Positions 40,813 through 48,596 of a DNA stretch of 64,000 bases are shown here, piece by piece. This DNA is from Halalkalibacillus sediminis. Its GTDB lineage: Bacteria > Bacillota > Bacilli > Bacillales > Alkalibacillaceae. The notes under the pieces are model-generated. The model searched no databases, was not told the DNA's origin, and saw only the letters and a program-made list of their open reading frames with translations. The stretch is taken from assembly GCF_002844535.1 (NCBI RefSeq), contig NZ_PJNH01000001.1, positions 930,001 to 994,000 on the forward strand, in the 5' to 3' direction. Each line of letters opens with the position of its first letter. The first letter of the stretch is position 1. The position numbers were made by a program, and so were the translations under genes.

Positions 40813-41292
40813 ATGAAACAACAAAAAACTTTTGTCGCCATTCTATTGATCGGACTCGGACTTTATTTTTTATTACAACAATTTTCCATACCTTTTCTGT
40901 CACAATTCGACACATGGCCATCGATCCTCATCATCTTAGGAATTGCCTTTTTAGTTAATGGTTATGCAAATAAGCAACATGATAGTGTGTTTCCTGGTGT
41001 TATTTTATTAGGACTAGGTCTTCATTTTCACATGCTAAGCCACGCTGATCGATGGATCGATCACTGGGGCATGTATACATTGATTGTGGGACTAGCCTTT
41101 TTGGTTAAAGCACACAAAACCAATTCTGGTATTTTTCCAGGTATCATCTTACTTATTATATCCTTTTTTGCCATTTCATCCGTCGCGATGCCATCTTGGT
41201 TCAAATGGTTCGATGTTATTTTCAATACTCTAGAACAATTCTGGCCAGCAATACTAATCATCATCGGAACCGTTCTGTTATTTAAAAAATAG
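40813..41292 (+). CDS. LiaI/LiaF-like small membrane protein (DUF5668 type)
   Basis: 159 residues with three repeats of paired helices of the form LIGLGLYFLLQQF ... WPSILIILGIAFLVNG; the repeated W-P-x-I-L-I-I-x-G pattern near residues 36-45 and 143-152 is typical of the LiaI-LiaF-like transmembrane region. Role unknown; relatives sense or buffer envelope stress. Divergent from hemA, followed by a good terminator. Confidence 0.7.
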   Translation: MKQQKTFVAILLIGLGLYFLLQQFSIPFLSQFDTWPSILIILGIAFLVNGYANKQHDSVFPGVILLGLGLHFHMLSHADRWIDHWGMYTLIVGLAFLVKAHKTNSGIFPGIILLIISFFAISSVAMPSWFKWFDVIFNTLEQFWPAILIIIGTVLLFKK

Positions 41293-41298
41293 ATGCTA

Positions 41299-41324
41299 CC
41301 ACAAGCTTTCTTGCTTGTGGTTTT
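41299..41324 (+). terminator. Intrinsic terminator after the LiaI-like gene
   Basis: Perfect stem CCACAAGC / GCTTGTGG with a six-base loop followed by TTTTATTTTG. Confidence 0.9.
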
Positions 41325-41368
41325 ATTTTGTTAAAATACACTTAATAGAAAGTTGAGAGGGTGGTAAT

Positions 41369-42292
41369 ATGACTTACGGAAATATTACAGATGTACCAGG
41401 TGTTAAAGTGGGTCACGAGCAAAATAAGAATGCTCTGACCGGATGCACTGTGATTAGGGTGGATGATGGAGCGACATGTGGTGTTGATATACGAGGGTCA
41501 GCTCCGGGTACACGCGAAACAGATTTACTGGACCCTGTTAATCTAGTCGATCAGATCCATGCTATTTGTCTAGCCGGTGGCAGTGCTTTCGGATTGGATG
41601 CTGCGAGTGGAGTGATGCAATTTTTAGAAGAAAATAGGATCGGTCTAGATGTAGGCGTAGCGAAAGTACCGATTGTACCTTCAGCCATTCTTTTTGACTT
41701 GGCAGTGGGAGACCCTAATGTTCGCCCGGATAAAGACATGGGATATAAAGCAACCCAAAAAGCTAAAGCTGGCATTTTTGAGATGGGAAGTGTGGGTGCA
41801 GGAACTGGAGCAACTGTCGGAAAAATTATCGGTTTCGAACATGTTGCGAATAGTGGAATAGGAAGTGCTTCTATAAAACTTGAAAATGGACTGGTAGTCG
41901 GGGCGATTGTTGCAGTGAACGCTTTCGGTGATGTGATTGATCCTAAAACGGGGAATATCATTGCAGGGGCTAAAGATCCGAAGACAGGAAAATTTTTAAA
42001 TACTTCTGAAGCTATGAAGAAAAAAGCTACCTCGGAAGGATTTCCAGGTACAAACACGACTATCGGGGTAGTCGCCTCAAATGCCAACCTGAATAAATCA
42101 CAAGCAAAGAAAGTTGCTCAGGTCAGCCAAAACGCGATTGGACGAACCATTCGCCCCGCTCACACGATGTTCGACGGAGATACGATTTTCGCTTTAGGTA
42201 CTGGAGAAAGTGATTTTTCTATCGATTTAGTGGCGAGTCTTGCTACAGAGGTGATGGAAAAAGCTATTATAGAAGCTGTCAAAAATTCATGA
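41369..42292 (+). CDS. P1 (S58, DmpA) family peptidase
   Basis: 307 residues. Ntn-type fold hydrolase family that includes DmpA and beta-peptidyl aminopeptidases, which self-cleave to expose a catalytic Ser/Thr. Family segments: ITDVPGVKVGHEQ at the N-terminus, CGVDIRGSAPGTRETDLLDP, CLAGGSAFGLDAASGVM, and FPGTNTTIGVVASNANL, where a Thr rather than Ser stands at the likely processing site. Substrate unknown. Converges with and overlaps the nnrD stop by six bases. Confidence 0.88.
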   Translation: MTYGNITDVPGVKVGHEQNKNALTGCTVIRVDDGATCGVDIRGSAPGTRETDLLDPVNLVDQIHAICLAGGSAFGLDAASGVMQFLEENRIGLDVGVAKVPIVPSAILFDLAVGDPNVRPDKDMGYKATQKAKAGIFEMGSVGAGTGATVGKIIGFEHVANSGIGSASIKLENGLVVGAIVAVNAFGDVIDPKTGNIIAGAKDPKTGKFLNTSEAMKKKATSEGFPGTNTTIGVVASNANLNKSQAKKVAQVSQNAIGRTIRPAHTMFDGDTIFALGTGESDFSIDLVASLATEVMEKAIIEAVKNS

Positions 42293-43144
42293 TTGGCTAG
42301 TTTCAACGTCTGCCCAAACTTCTGGCAATAACTCGCTTATTTCATGTGCCAGCAAACTATGGGCAGACCTTTTCTTCACCCAGTAATCAGCACAAGCACC
42401 GTGTAGGTAGATAGCGTTCAATACAGCATACTTCCAAGATTTGTTACAGCACAACATCCCTAAGATCATGCCTGTAAGAACATCCCCACTTCCACCTTTC
42501 GCCAACGAACTGTTACCCGTTGAGTTTTTATAAACGCTTCCATCAGCAAAACTAGTCAATGTATTGTATCCTTTTAAAACAATCGTGACTCCCAATCTTT
42601 GCGCCCATTCGCTGACTAGGCTAGCTCGGTTATTCTCGATTTCTCCAATAGATTTACCAGTCATCCTTGCAAATTCTCCAGGGTGGGGTGTCAATATTGT
42701 GGGGGAATTCCGTTCCTCATATGACCTTCCACCTATCGCTCCAGCATCAAGCACAACCGGAACTTCTGCTTTTAACAATCTTTCAACAGCAGCTCTGGTT
42801 TCTCCATCCTCTGGTAGACCCGGACCTACAGCGATGGAACGGTATTGACTTAATTCCATTTCATTTTTTGACAAAAGATAACGGCCGTTTCTCACATATG
42901 TCGCTTCTGGTAGCGTTGACACGATGTGAGAGACGACCGCCTCATCCGTTGCAATTGCCAATTTCCCTAAACCGCTTCGCATGGCACCTAATCCGGACAG
43001 AATTGCCGCTCCTGGCATATCTTCACTTCCAGCAACTAGCAACGCAATTCCGAATGTACCTTTGTGGCTTTCTGCGGCTCGGTCAGGCAAACTGTTTCGC
43101 ACGTCATTCTTAGTCCACTCGGACACACTTATGCTACGGGACAT
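42287..43144 (-). CDS. nnrD: ADP-dependent (S)-NAD(P)H-hydrate dehydratase
   Basis: 285 residues, ribokinase-like YjeF C-terminal domain alone. Repairs hydrated NAD(P)H. Diagnostic sequences: ILTPHPGEFARMTG and LAKGGSGDVLTGMILGML with the catalytic Asp. The N-terminal epimerase half (NnrE) of the E. coli fusion is absent from this gene. ATG preceded by AAAGGAGA. Confidence 0.92.
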   Translation of the reverse strand: MSRSISVSEWTKNDVRNSLPDRAAESHKGTFGIALLVAGSEDMPGAAILSGLGAMRSGLGKLAIATDEAVVSHIVSTLPEATYVRNGRYLLSKNEMELSQYRSIAVGPGLPEDGETRAAVERLLKAEVPVVLDAGAIGGRSYEERNSPTILTPHPGEFARMTGKSIGEIENNRASLVSEWAQRLGVTIVLKGYNTLTSFADGSVYKNSTGNSSLAKGGSGDVLTGMILGMLCCNKSWKYAVLNAIYLHGACADYWVKKRSAHSLLAHEISELLPEVWADVETSQS

Positions 43145-43197
43145 ATTCTACTCTCCTTTAATAAGTAGTTTTTGCCATTAATCATAACTCCAAAAAA

Positions 43198-43518
43198 TCA
43201 CTTGTCTTCTTCTTTCTTCGTAATCTGCGATTCCAAACGATTGATTTGTTCTTGTAGTCGCTGATTTTCCTGTTTCATCTCATCCATTTCTAGACCTTTA
43301 GATGAAAAATATGGATCTGTCTCCCACCAGTCCATGCCTATTTCTTTTGCTTTATCCACAGAAGCAACTAATAATCTAATTTTAATCGTCAAAAGTTCTA
43401 CATCTGCCAAATTGATTTTGATATCACCTGCAATGACGACACCTTTATCTAATACAGTTTCAAGTACATCAACCAAACTATTCGAGTCGGTTGACTGTTT
43501 AATCGGTTCCTGATCCAT
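43198..43518 (-). CDS. gvpJ: Gas vesicle protein GvpJ (GvpA family)
   Basis: 106 residues. N-terminal GvpA-like domain (SLVDVLETVLDKGVVIAGD ... DVELLTIKIRLLVASVDKAKE) then a coiled-coil tail (MKQENQRLQEQINRLESQI). GvpJ is a minor shell-related protein thought to take part in nucleating vesicles. Start ATG at 43518 has GGAGGGA seven bases upstream. Last gene of the gvp run. Confidence 0.88.
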   Translation of the reverse strand: MDQEPIKQSTDSNSLVDVLETVLDKGVVIAGDIKINLADVELLTIKIRLLVASVDKAKEIGMDWWETDPYFSSKGLEMDEMKQENQRLQEQINRLESQITKKEEDK

Positions 43519-43556
43519 CACGATCTCCCTCCAATCCTTTTAAGTATTTTGAAATT

Positions 43557-43877
43557 TTATAGTAAGTTACCAAGTGGGCCTAGATCTATATTTAAATCTT
43601 CCTCAGTCAATCCGAATACGTCCTTAAGCTCTTCCATTTTTTCTTCCAAGTTCATTAATGCAACACCTAGTTGCTCTTCTTGCTCTTCTGTAAGAGTGCC
43701 ACCTTCTACGCGGCGAATAGCCTGCTGTTCCACTAATTGACGGAGTAATTCTACAACAGTCATCACTAATTGAGCTAAACCGTGTTCAGCATTCTCTGGA
43801 TCAAGTGAAATATTTCCACTTGGTTGATGAGCTTCGGGCTTTGAATTGATTACACGTTCAAAGCTTTGGTTACTCAT
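43557..43877 (-). CDS. gvpK: Gas vesicle protein GvpK
   Basis: 106 residues. Family features: ISLDPENAEHGLAQLVMTVVELLRQLVE and QQAIRRVEGGTLTEEQ, ending in FGLTEEDLNIDLGPLG. GvpK is an accessory assembly protein of unknown mechanism, conserved in nearly all gvp clusters. Lies between gvpS and gvpJ, three bases after gvpS. Confidence 0.93.
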   Translation of the reverse strand: MSNQSFERVINSKPEAHQPSGNISLDPENAEHGLAQLVMTVVELLRQLVEQQAIRRVEGGTLTEEQEEQLGVALMNLEEKMEELKDVFGLTEEDLNIDLGPLGNLL

Positions 43878-43880
43878 ACG

Positions 43881-44120
43881 TTACAAACCTCCTTGTCTAC
43901 GTACATATTTTTGTTCATATTCTTCTACGCTTGGTGTTTTTTTAGCTTCCATCAAAGTTTCTACAGACGATAACAAGATACGCAGATCCAGATGCACCAG
44001 GTCAACATCCGCAATTGAAATTGTGATATCTCCTTTCAACACCACGCCTTTGTCCAATACGGCATCAAGTATCTCCACCAAAGAAACATCCCGGTTTTGT
44101 AAGGTTTCAGTCTGCACCAC
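43881..44120 (-). CDS. gvpS: Gas vesicle protein GvpS (GvpA family)
   Basis: 79 residues with a single GvpA-type domain (SLVEILDAVLDKGVVLKGD, VDLVHLDLRILLSSVETLM) and a short basic tail. One of three GvpA paralogues in the cluster; the name follows its place between gvpL and gvpK as in B. megaterium. GTG start overlaps the gvpL stop by one base. Confidence 0.85.
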   Translation of the reverse strand: MVQTETLQNRDVSLVEILDAVLDKGVVLKGDITISIADVDLVHLDLRILLSSVETLMEAKKTPSVEEYEQKYVRRQGGL

Positions 44121-44959
44121 TAATCAACCCCTTCAACTGGATCACTTGTTACATCTGCAAAATGATAAGCCGGCCATGGACCTGTGCACTCGACAATTAG
44201 CCCAATTTCTTTATCATTCATATCACTTTGAAAATCTTTGATTTCTTGTTGGAATTCTTCCCTGTATTGATCTGCTTCAATCAAATAGACACTGTTCCAA
44301 GCCATCGTTTCGTCACGGCCTGTCACTTGTTGATTCCAGTTTTTCTTCACTTCCAGTCGAGCACTTTTCACCTTTAATTTTTCATGTAACGATTCACAAT
44401 AAAGATCGATTTTTTCTTGAATCATTCCTTCAATGTACTGATCAAGCTTCTTCTGGGCAAAAAAACGCTTCCCTTTTGAGAGGTGGTCGATTTCTTCTCT
44501 TTTCTCTTTTATTTCACGTTTCAAATCATCTTCCTGTTCAAAAAATTGTGCTTGGTCGACGAAAATTTTAACATTCCATTCTTCTTTATCCTTTAAAAAA
44601 CCGAGTGCTTTTGACAAAGTGTCTTGCTTAGCATTAATAGCTTTCTTTAGACTCTCGGTATTTTTGTATATAGTCCCGAATTTCAATGGCACAATCGTCA
44701 TCCGACTGTGTAAGTAGTTCATCAATTCGTGATGATGGAATGCTCGGGTTTGTAACCAATTGATATTCTCTAATTGGCTTTTCAACGTTTCTTCCTCATA
44801 ATCTTCAGCAGGAACGCGGCAAACAACCGCCGCGAGGTCACCGAACGTTAGCATTTCAACAAAAGTACCTTCTTCGATCCCTTGAACTTCTTCTAGTTCA
44901 TTTTTTTCATCAGATCTAGCTTCTGAGAATGCATAGACATAAAAATACTGATTATCCAA
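44120..44959 (-). CDS. gvpL: Gas vesicle protein GvpL (GvpF/GvpL family)
   Basis: About 279 residues. GvpF/L family: N-terminal YFYVYAFSEA, TIVPLKFGTIYKN in the middle, and the C-terminal signature ECTGPWPAYHFADV. Accessory protein that binds the shell protein during assembly. Start is uncertain: TTG at 44959 has GGAG six bases upstream and is preferred; ATG at 44965 or 44986 are alternatives, the last overlapping gvpG by eight bases. Confidence 0.9.
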   Translation of the reverse strand: MDNQYFYVYAFSEARSDEKNELEEVQGIEEGTFVEMLTFGDLAAVVCRVPAEDYEEETLKSQLENINWLQTRAFHHHELMNYLHSRMTIVPLKFGTIYKNTESLKKAINAKQDTLSKALGFLKDKEEWNVKIFVDQAQFFEQEDDLKREIKEKREEIDHLSKGKRFFAQKKLDQYIEGMIQEKIDLYCESLHEKLKVKSARLEVKKNWNQQVTGRDETMAWNSVYLIEADQYREEFQQEIKDFQSDMNDKEIGLIVECTGPWPAYHFADVTSDPVEGVD

Positions 44960-44978
44960 GGTCATCTCCCCCCCAACT

Positions 44979-45230
44979 TTATTCATCCAAAGAATTTTTC
45001 ATTGATTCTTGCTCCATTTCTTTAGCCACACGATACCTTTCCATAAGTTCATTGTATTGTTCCTCATACTGAGCATCTGTTACTTCTTCCATTTCGTACA
45101 TCATTTCAAGGTTTACTAGCTTTTTCTGAATCTCATCCGCGTCATAAAGCTCTTTATCCACTTCATCTTTCACTTTTTTTCCGACAAATACGACGGTGTC
45201 AATCGGCCAAGTGAATAATTTATGAATCAT
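44979..45230 (-). CDS. gvpG: Gas vesicle protein GvpG
   Basis: 83 residues, mostly helical: MIHKLFTWPIDTVVFVGKKVKDEVDKEL split across residues 1-28, followed by a charged coiled coil (KKLVNLEMMYEMEEVTDAQY). The ATG at 45230 overlaps the gvpF stop by four bases (ATGA), a coupling junction. Short accessory protein found with gvpF and gvpL. Confidence 0.88.
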   Translation of the reverse strand: MIHKLFTWPIDTVVFVGKKVKDEVDKELYDADEIQKKLVNLEMMYEMEEVTDAQYEEQYNELMERYRVAKEMEQESMKNSLDE

Positions 45231-45991
45231 GACGCTCTCTTCGCCTTCACTTTGATATCGATAAAGTTGTAAGCTGGCCAAGGCCCAGTATATTTGAAAG
45301 TCAAATGATCCTTCCATTGATCGTGGAATTCATTAATCTTTTGGTCGAACTCATCCTCTTTTTCTAAATCTACTAAAAAGGAAGCATTCAACACCATCTT
45401 TTCACCGACAACTTCGTTATTTTTCGCTGCATCAGCAATTTCAGCTAACGGTTCGAAGATTTCTTTTTCAAAACGGTCATGAATACCTTTTACAAAAACA
45501 CTTGCCGCTTCTCCGACCTTCATCTGCTCATACATGTGAAGTTTACCTTTTTTCTCATTCACATCATTCTTCAGCTTCTTCATTTCAGAATGTTTCTCGG
45601 CTTCCTGCTCTAGCCATTCTTTAGATGCAATCAGTTTGAGTCCTACTTCAATCTTATTACGTACTTTAGGAAACACTTTTTTAAATTCATCGTATAGTTT
45701 AACGTGAAGCAACTGTACATCTTTTTTGTTCTCCAAAACAGTACCGAAACTCATCGGAATAACAGTTGTCTGTTTCATGGCAGATGCAACGACTTCCTGA
45801 TGAGCTTGTAAGTTTTGTTTATTCGGATCGAAGATTACGTTTGGTACTTCAGTTACAATCATTCGCTGGCCTTTGTGTTCAATCGTATAAGGTTCAACTT
45901 TATTACCACCAAGGTTTATTTCCGGAAACCTCAACCCTTCTTTATTCTCTACAACTCCAAATAAATATACACTCATGTCTTTGCTCATCAT
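45227..45991 (-). CDS. gvpF: Gas vesicle protein GvpF (GvpF/GvpL family)
   Basis: 254 residues. Family features: MSVYLFGVVENKEGL, VIPMSFGTVLENKKDV and C-terminal KYTGPWPAYNFIDIKV, paralogous to GvpL. GvpF contacts GvpA and is found in vesicle preparations. AAAGGAG upstream. It directly follows gvpR with 28 bases between, leaving no room for gvpN. Confidence 0.92.
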   Translation of the reverse strand: MMSKDMSVYLFGVVENKEGLRFPEINLGGNKVEPYTIEHKGQRMIVTEVPNVIFDPNKQNLQAHQEVVASAMKQTTVIPMSFGTVLENKKDVQLLHVKLYDEFKKVFPKVRNKIEVGLKLIASKEWLEQEAEKHSEMKKLKNDVNEKKGKLHMYEQMKVGEAASVFVKGIHDRFEKEIFEPLAEIADAAKNNEVVGEKMVLNASFLVDLEKEDEFDQKINEFHDQWKDHLTFKYTGPWPAYNFIDIKVKAKRAS

Positions 45992-46019
45992 TCAATCTCC
46001 TTTAATCACAAATACTCGT

Positions 46020-46292
46020 TTACTCTTCGTCTTTTTGTAGTTCAACAGAAGTTCTCTGTCTCAACCCTTTTCTTTCAAAAGATGTTACTTCATTGTTATC
46101 ATTCAAACGCACAACATACTCACCAATGATCTGGTCACGTCCATATTTCCTCATATATTCCTTTTCTTCAATCACTTCAACGCCTGCTTCCCAATACTTC
46201 CCTCTATTATTGATGGAGGTGATTTTGTGTACTGGGCTTACATGCTCTGCAAAAAATTCTTTAATGGAACTCATTATTTCAGTTACATTCAT
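46020..46292 (-). CDS. gvpR: Gas vesicle protein GvpR/GvpO
   Basis: 90 residues, GvpO family: MSSIKEFFAEHV, a basic middle and GKYWEAGVEVIEEKEYMRKY with the repeated VxVIE pattern, ending FERKGLRQRTSVEL. Called gvpR in the B. megaterium cluster. Possibly regulatory or assembly-related. Separated from gvpA by a hairpin. Confidence 0.82.
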   Translation of the reverse strand: MNVTEIMSSIKEFFAEHVSPVHKITSINNRGKYWEAGVEVIEEKEYMRKYGRDQIIGEYVVRLNDNNEVTSFERKGLRQRTSVELQKDEE

Positions 46293-46332
46293 GTCCTAGC
46301 CACCTTTTCCTTTGTACTATTTAAAATAGAAT

Positions 46333-46369
46333 CAGCCGTAGGCAAAGTTGAACACTCATTCTACGGCTG
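46333..46369 (-). terminator. Hairpin between gvpA and gvpR (attenuator or processing stem)
   Basis: Perfect nine-base stem CAGCCGTAG / CTACGGCTG with a 19-base loop, followed on the minus strand by ATTCTATTTT. Likely a partial terminator or RNA-stabilising stem that raises gvpA mRNA above the accessory genes. Confidence 0.65.
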
Positions 46370-46384
46370 AAAAACATATTAAGA

Positions 46385-46645
46385 TTAAGCAAAGTTCAGT
46401 TGTTCTTGACCTCGATCTTCTCCACTGCCTAACTCACCTTGAACTTCATCTCTGAGGAGTCCGACCGCTTCAGCATAGCGTAACCAAGTATCAACAGAAG
46501 CAACCACTACTCTCGCTTCAACCGTAATCAATTCAATTCCTACTAAAGAAACACGTGCATATAAATCAACTACAACACCTTTGTCTAAAATTCGATCGAT
46601 TACATCTGCTAGACCTGATGCGTCTGTACTTTTTTGTACTGCCAT
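46385..46645 (-). CDS. gvpA: Gas vesicle major structural protein GvpA/GvpB
   Basis: 86 residues. The ribbed shell protein: [40 protein letters not shown] and [13 protein letters not shown] are the near-invariant core, followed by a short polar tail ending EQLNFA. Start ATG at 46645 with AAAGGAGA about ten bases upstream. The only full GvpA-type shell gene in the cluster (B. megaterium has gvpA and gvpB). Confidence 0.96.
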   Translation of the reverse strand: MAVQKSTDASGLADVIDRILDKGVVVDLYARVSLVGIELITVEARVVVASVDTWLRYAEAVGLLRDEVQGELGSGEDRGQEQLNFA

Positions 46646-46661
46646 TTGAAACAACTCTCCT

Positions 46662-47120
46662 TTAAGGTTTTTTAATATTGTTAACTCCCTTGATACGATT
46701 GTGACTCTTCACATCATCGTATCCTTTAACGGATGAATATCCTTTTATATCACTTGGCTTTTTGATTCCATCATCATTTGATGAATCACCACTAAGGAAT
46801 CCATCTGAATCAGAATTAGTCAACTCATTATCCTTGACTTCTTTTTTAGCACTCTGTACCTGTTCTTGTAGATTTTCCTTTGCTTCTTTCGCTTTATCCT
46901 GAAGCTGTTCTCCAGTGTCTTCTAGATTTTCTTTTATATGATCCCTAGCCTCGCGAACTTTCTCAAACGTCTCATAAAACTTCTTCCCGATCATTGTTGC
47001 TGCCGCGGCATTTTTTGCTTTCGGATGGTCATCTGCTAGATCTTCAGCTTCGTCTTCGGCCTCATCTTTTGCCTTTTCTATCCCATCTTGTACTTTGTCT
47101 TTCAAGTCTTTATCTGCCAA
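46662..47120 (-). CDS. gvpQ: Gas vesicle protein GvpQ-like
   Basis: 152 residues, highly charged and helical: acidic N-terminus ([21 protein letters not shown]), [21 protein letters not shown] in the centre, a coiled-coil region, and C-terminal six-residue repeats of form x(V/I)KGYx from about residue 120. Named by similarity to B. megaterium GvpQ and its place before the shell gene; function unknown. TTG start with AGGGTG eight bases upstream. Confidence 0.7.
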   Translation of the reverse strand: MADKDLKDKVQDGIEKAKDEAEDEAEDLADDHPKAKNAAAATMIGKKFYETFEKVREARDHIKENLEDTGEQLQDKAKEAKENLQEQVQSAKKEVKDNELTNSDSDGFLSGDSSNDDGIKKPSDIKGYSSVKGYDDVKSHNRIKGVNNIKKP

Positions 47121-47156
47121 ATGACGATCACCCTCTCTGTTTACCCAGGTGAAAAC

Positions 47157-47549
47157 CTATTTACCCTTCTTAATTTTTCCAAGAAAGTAACCATCGACCT
47201 GAGTGAGTTTTCCTCTCCAAAGGACTCCTCCTTCTGAAGGGAGTGCATTGCCTTTTTCATCGAAGAAATTAGCGTCTTTCAGATGAATGAAATTAATTTC
47301 CGTTTCTCTCTGATTGTCCAGTTGTTCTTTTCCTTGAGACAATTTCTCTTTCATCTTCTTTTCCGCATCAGATTTACCTGAGAAATATCCTGCAACTGTA
47401 TCTAAATACTCGGAAGCAGAGATGATAGTCCCTGTAACAAGCGTTCCATTCACATTCAATGAAACATCCACACTTAGTTCACCAGAATGAACCTGATTAA
47501 TGATCTGCTCTAATAAAGCATCATTCTTTGTATTAGAAGTAGTATTCAT
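47157..47549 (-). CDS. gvpU: Gas vesicle accessory protein GvpU
   Basis: 130 residues. N-terminal segment LNVNGTLVTGTIISASEYLD and C-terminal INFIHLKDANFFDEKGNALP with GGVLWRGKLTQVDGYFLGKI, characteristic of GvpU. In B. megaterium GvpU affects vesicle clustering and gvpU is the last gene of the operon; here it is third. Confidence 0.8.
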   Translation of the reverse strand: MNTTSNTKNDALLEQIINQVHSGELSVDVSLNVNGTLVTGTIISASEYLDTVAGYFSGKSDAEKKMKEKLSQGKEQLDNQRETEINFIHLKDANFFDEKGNALPSEGGVLWRGKLTQVDGYFLGKIKKGK

Positions 47550-47583
47550 AACATCACCCTTATTTTATTTTCAAAGATTCAAT

Positions 47584-48225
47584 TTATTTTTCCGTTGAAT
47601 CTTTTGCTGATTTCGAGTTGTTAGACTTTGTCGACTTCTTCGCATTGTTAGATTCCTTCTCATTTGTAGGTGAATCTACTTTTGTACCTTGCTTCGAGTT
47701 AGAATTACTAGAGTTCTTCTTAGAATTAGTAGAATTATTATTTTTCGAACTTGAACTGTTTGCTGGTTTCTTTGAGTTAGCGGAATTAGTCTCGATGAAT
47801 TTAGTAATTTGTTCTTCTAACTTTGTCATTCGATCCGCCAGTTCATTGTTTTGCTCTTTCAACTGTTGAAGCTCCTCTTGCTCTTGGCCGGAAGCTTGGT
47901 TGCTTACTTCAGTTGGATATTCTTCCCATTCACCAGACTCATCATGATTAGACCTTTTTTCTTTAAAACCATTCCATTGATCCTTACGATTGTTCAACCA
48001 TTCTCCACTCTTATCTTTCAGTTTTCTCTGAGTACCTTGAACCTTTTCTTTCGCTGAATTACTTTTAGCTTTCAATTGTTCTCGGTCAATCGACCTCACT
48101 CGCTCATTTGCTTTCTTGCGGTTTTCTGGGCTGAGCAAGAATCCAGCTGCTGCCCCTACTAATGACCCTGTTACTGTTCGAGCATAAACGCCGGTATTTT
48201 TCTTGCTTTGATTTTCATTACTCAA
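47584..48225 (-). CDS. gvpT: GvpT-like protein with YtxH-type N-terminus
   Basis: 213 residues. N-terminal hydrophobic Gly/Ala segment (TVTGSLVGAAAGFLLSPENR) of the YtxH/GvpT kind, an amphipathic basic helix, a coiled coil (QQLKEQNNELADRMTKLEEQ) and an Asn/Ser/Lys low-complexity tail. TTG at 48225 with AAAGGAGG eight bases upstream is preferred to GTG at 48234. B. megaterium has gvpT near the operon end; here it is second. Confidence 0.65.
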   Translation of the reverse strand: MSNENQSKKNTGVYARTVTGSLVGAAAGFLLSPENRKKANERVRSIDREQLKAKSNSAKEKVQGTQRKLKDKSGEWLNNRKDQWNGFKEKRSNHDESGEWEEYPTEVSNQASGQEQEELQQLKEQNNELADRMTKLEEQITKFIETNSANSKKPANSSSSKNNNSTNSKKNSSNSNSKQGTKVDSPTNEKESNNAKKSTKSNNSKSAKDSTEK

Positions 48226-48239
48226 TGAACCCACCTCCT

Positions 48240-48596
48240 TTAATTTGATTGCTCTGTCAGCTGCTGAAGCATATTCTCAATTCTTGATAATCGCTCGTCC
48301 ATTTTTTCATAATCATTCTTCAGTTCTTCATATTTTTCATCTGAGACCTCTTGTGTTTTATCAGAAGTATCTTTATTCTTCATTCGAGACAATACCTGTT
48401 GAGTCACCGTATTTCCCAAATGAGCAGTGAATTCTGAACTGACTACTCTAAAGATTTGGGATGCTGCTACAGTTTTAATCACTTTCTTCCCTGGGCTAGT
48501 GGTCGATAATAGACCAACTCCCGTCCCAACTACCGAACCAACCACAGCATAGGTTAAGTCATAGTTGTCATTACTTTGATTCTGTTCTTGAGACAT
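48240..48596 (-). CDS. GvpP/GvpT-like small protein, first gene of the gvp cluster
   Basis: 118 residues: a hydrophobic Gly-rich stretch (YAVVGSVVGTGVGLLSTTSP), a polar middle and a C-terminal coiled coil (EELKNDYEKMDERLSRIENM). Resembles short gvp-cluster YtxH-like proteins (GvpP or a second GvpT); assignment is by context. Strong ribosome site AAAGGAGG. A sigma-B-like motif lies about 60 bases upstream. Confidence 0.6.
   Translation of the reverse strand: MSQEQNQSNDNYDLTYAVVGSVVGTGVGLLSTTSPGKKVIKTVAASQIFRVVSSEFTAHLGNTVTQQVLSRMKNKDTSDKTQEVSDEKYEELKNDYEKMDERLSRIENMLQQLTEQSN

Noticed and set aside
41551-42087. Minus-strand 178-codon frame opposite the P1 peptidase gene
   Set aside because: Mirror frame of a well-supported gene; Pro/Ala-rich composition typical of antisense translation and no ribosome site.
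42667-43113. Plus-strand 148-codon frame opposite nnrD
   Set aside because: Antisense to a clear NAD(P)HX dehydratase.
47618-47869. Leu/Phe/Glu-rich plus-strand frame opposite gvpT
   Set aside because: Antisense translation of the Asn/Ser/Lys-rich tail, giving artificial low complexity.
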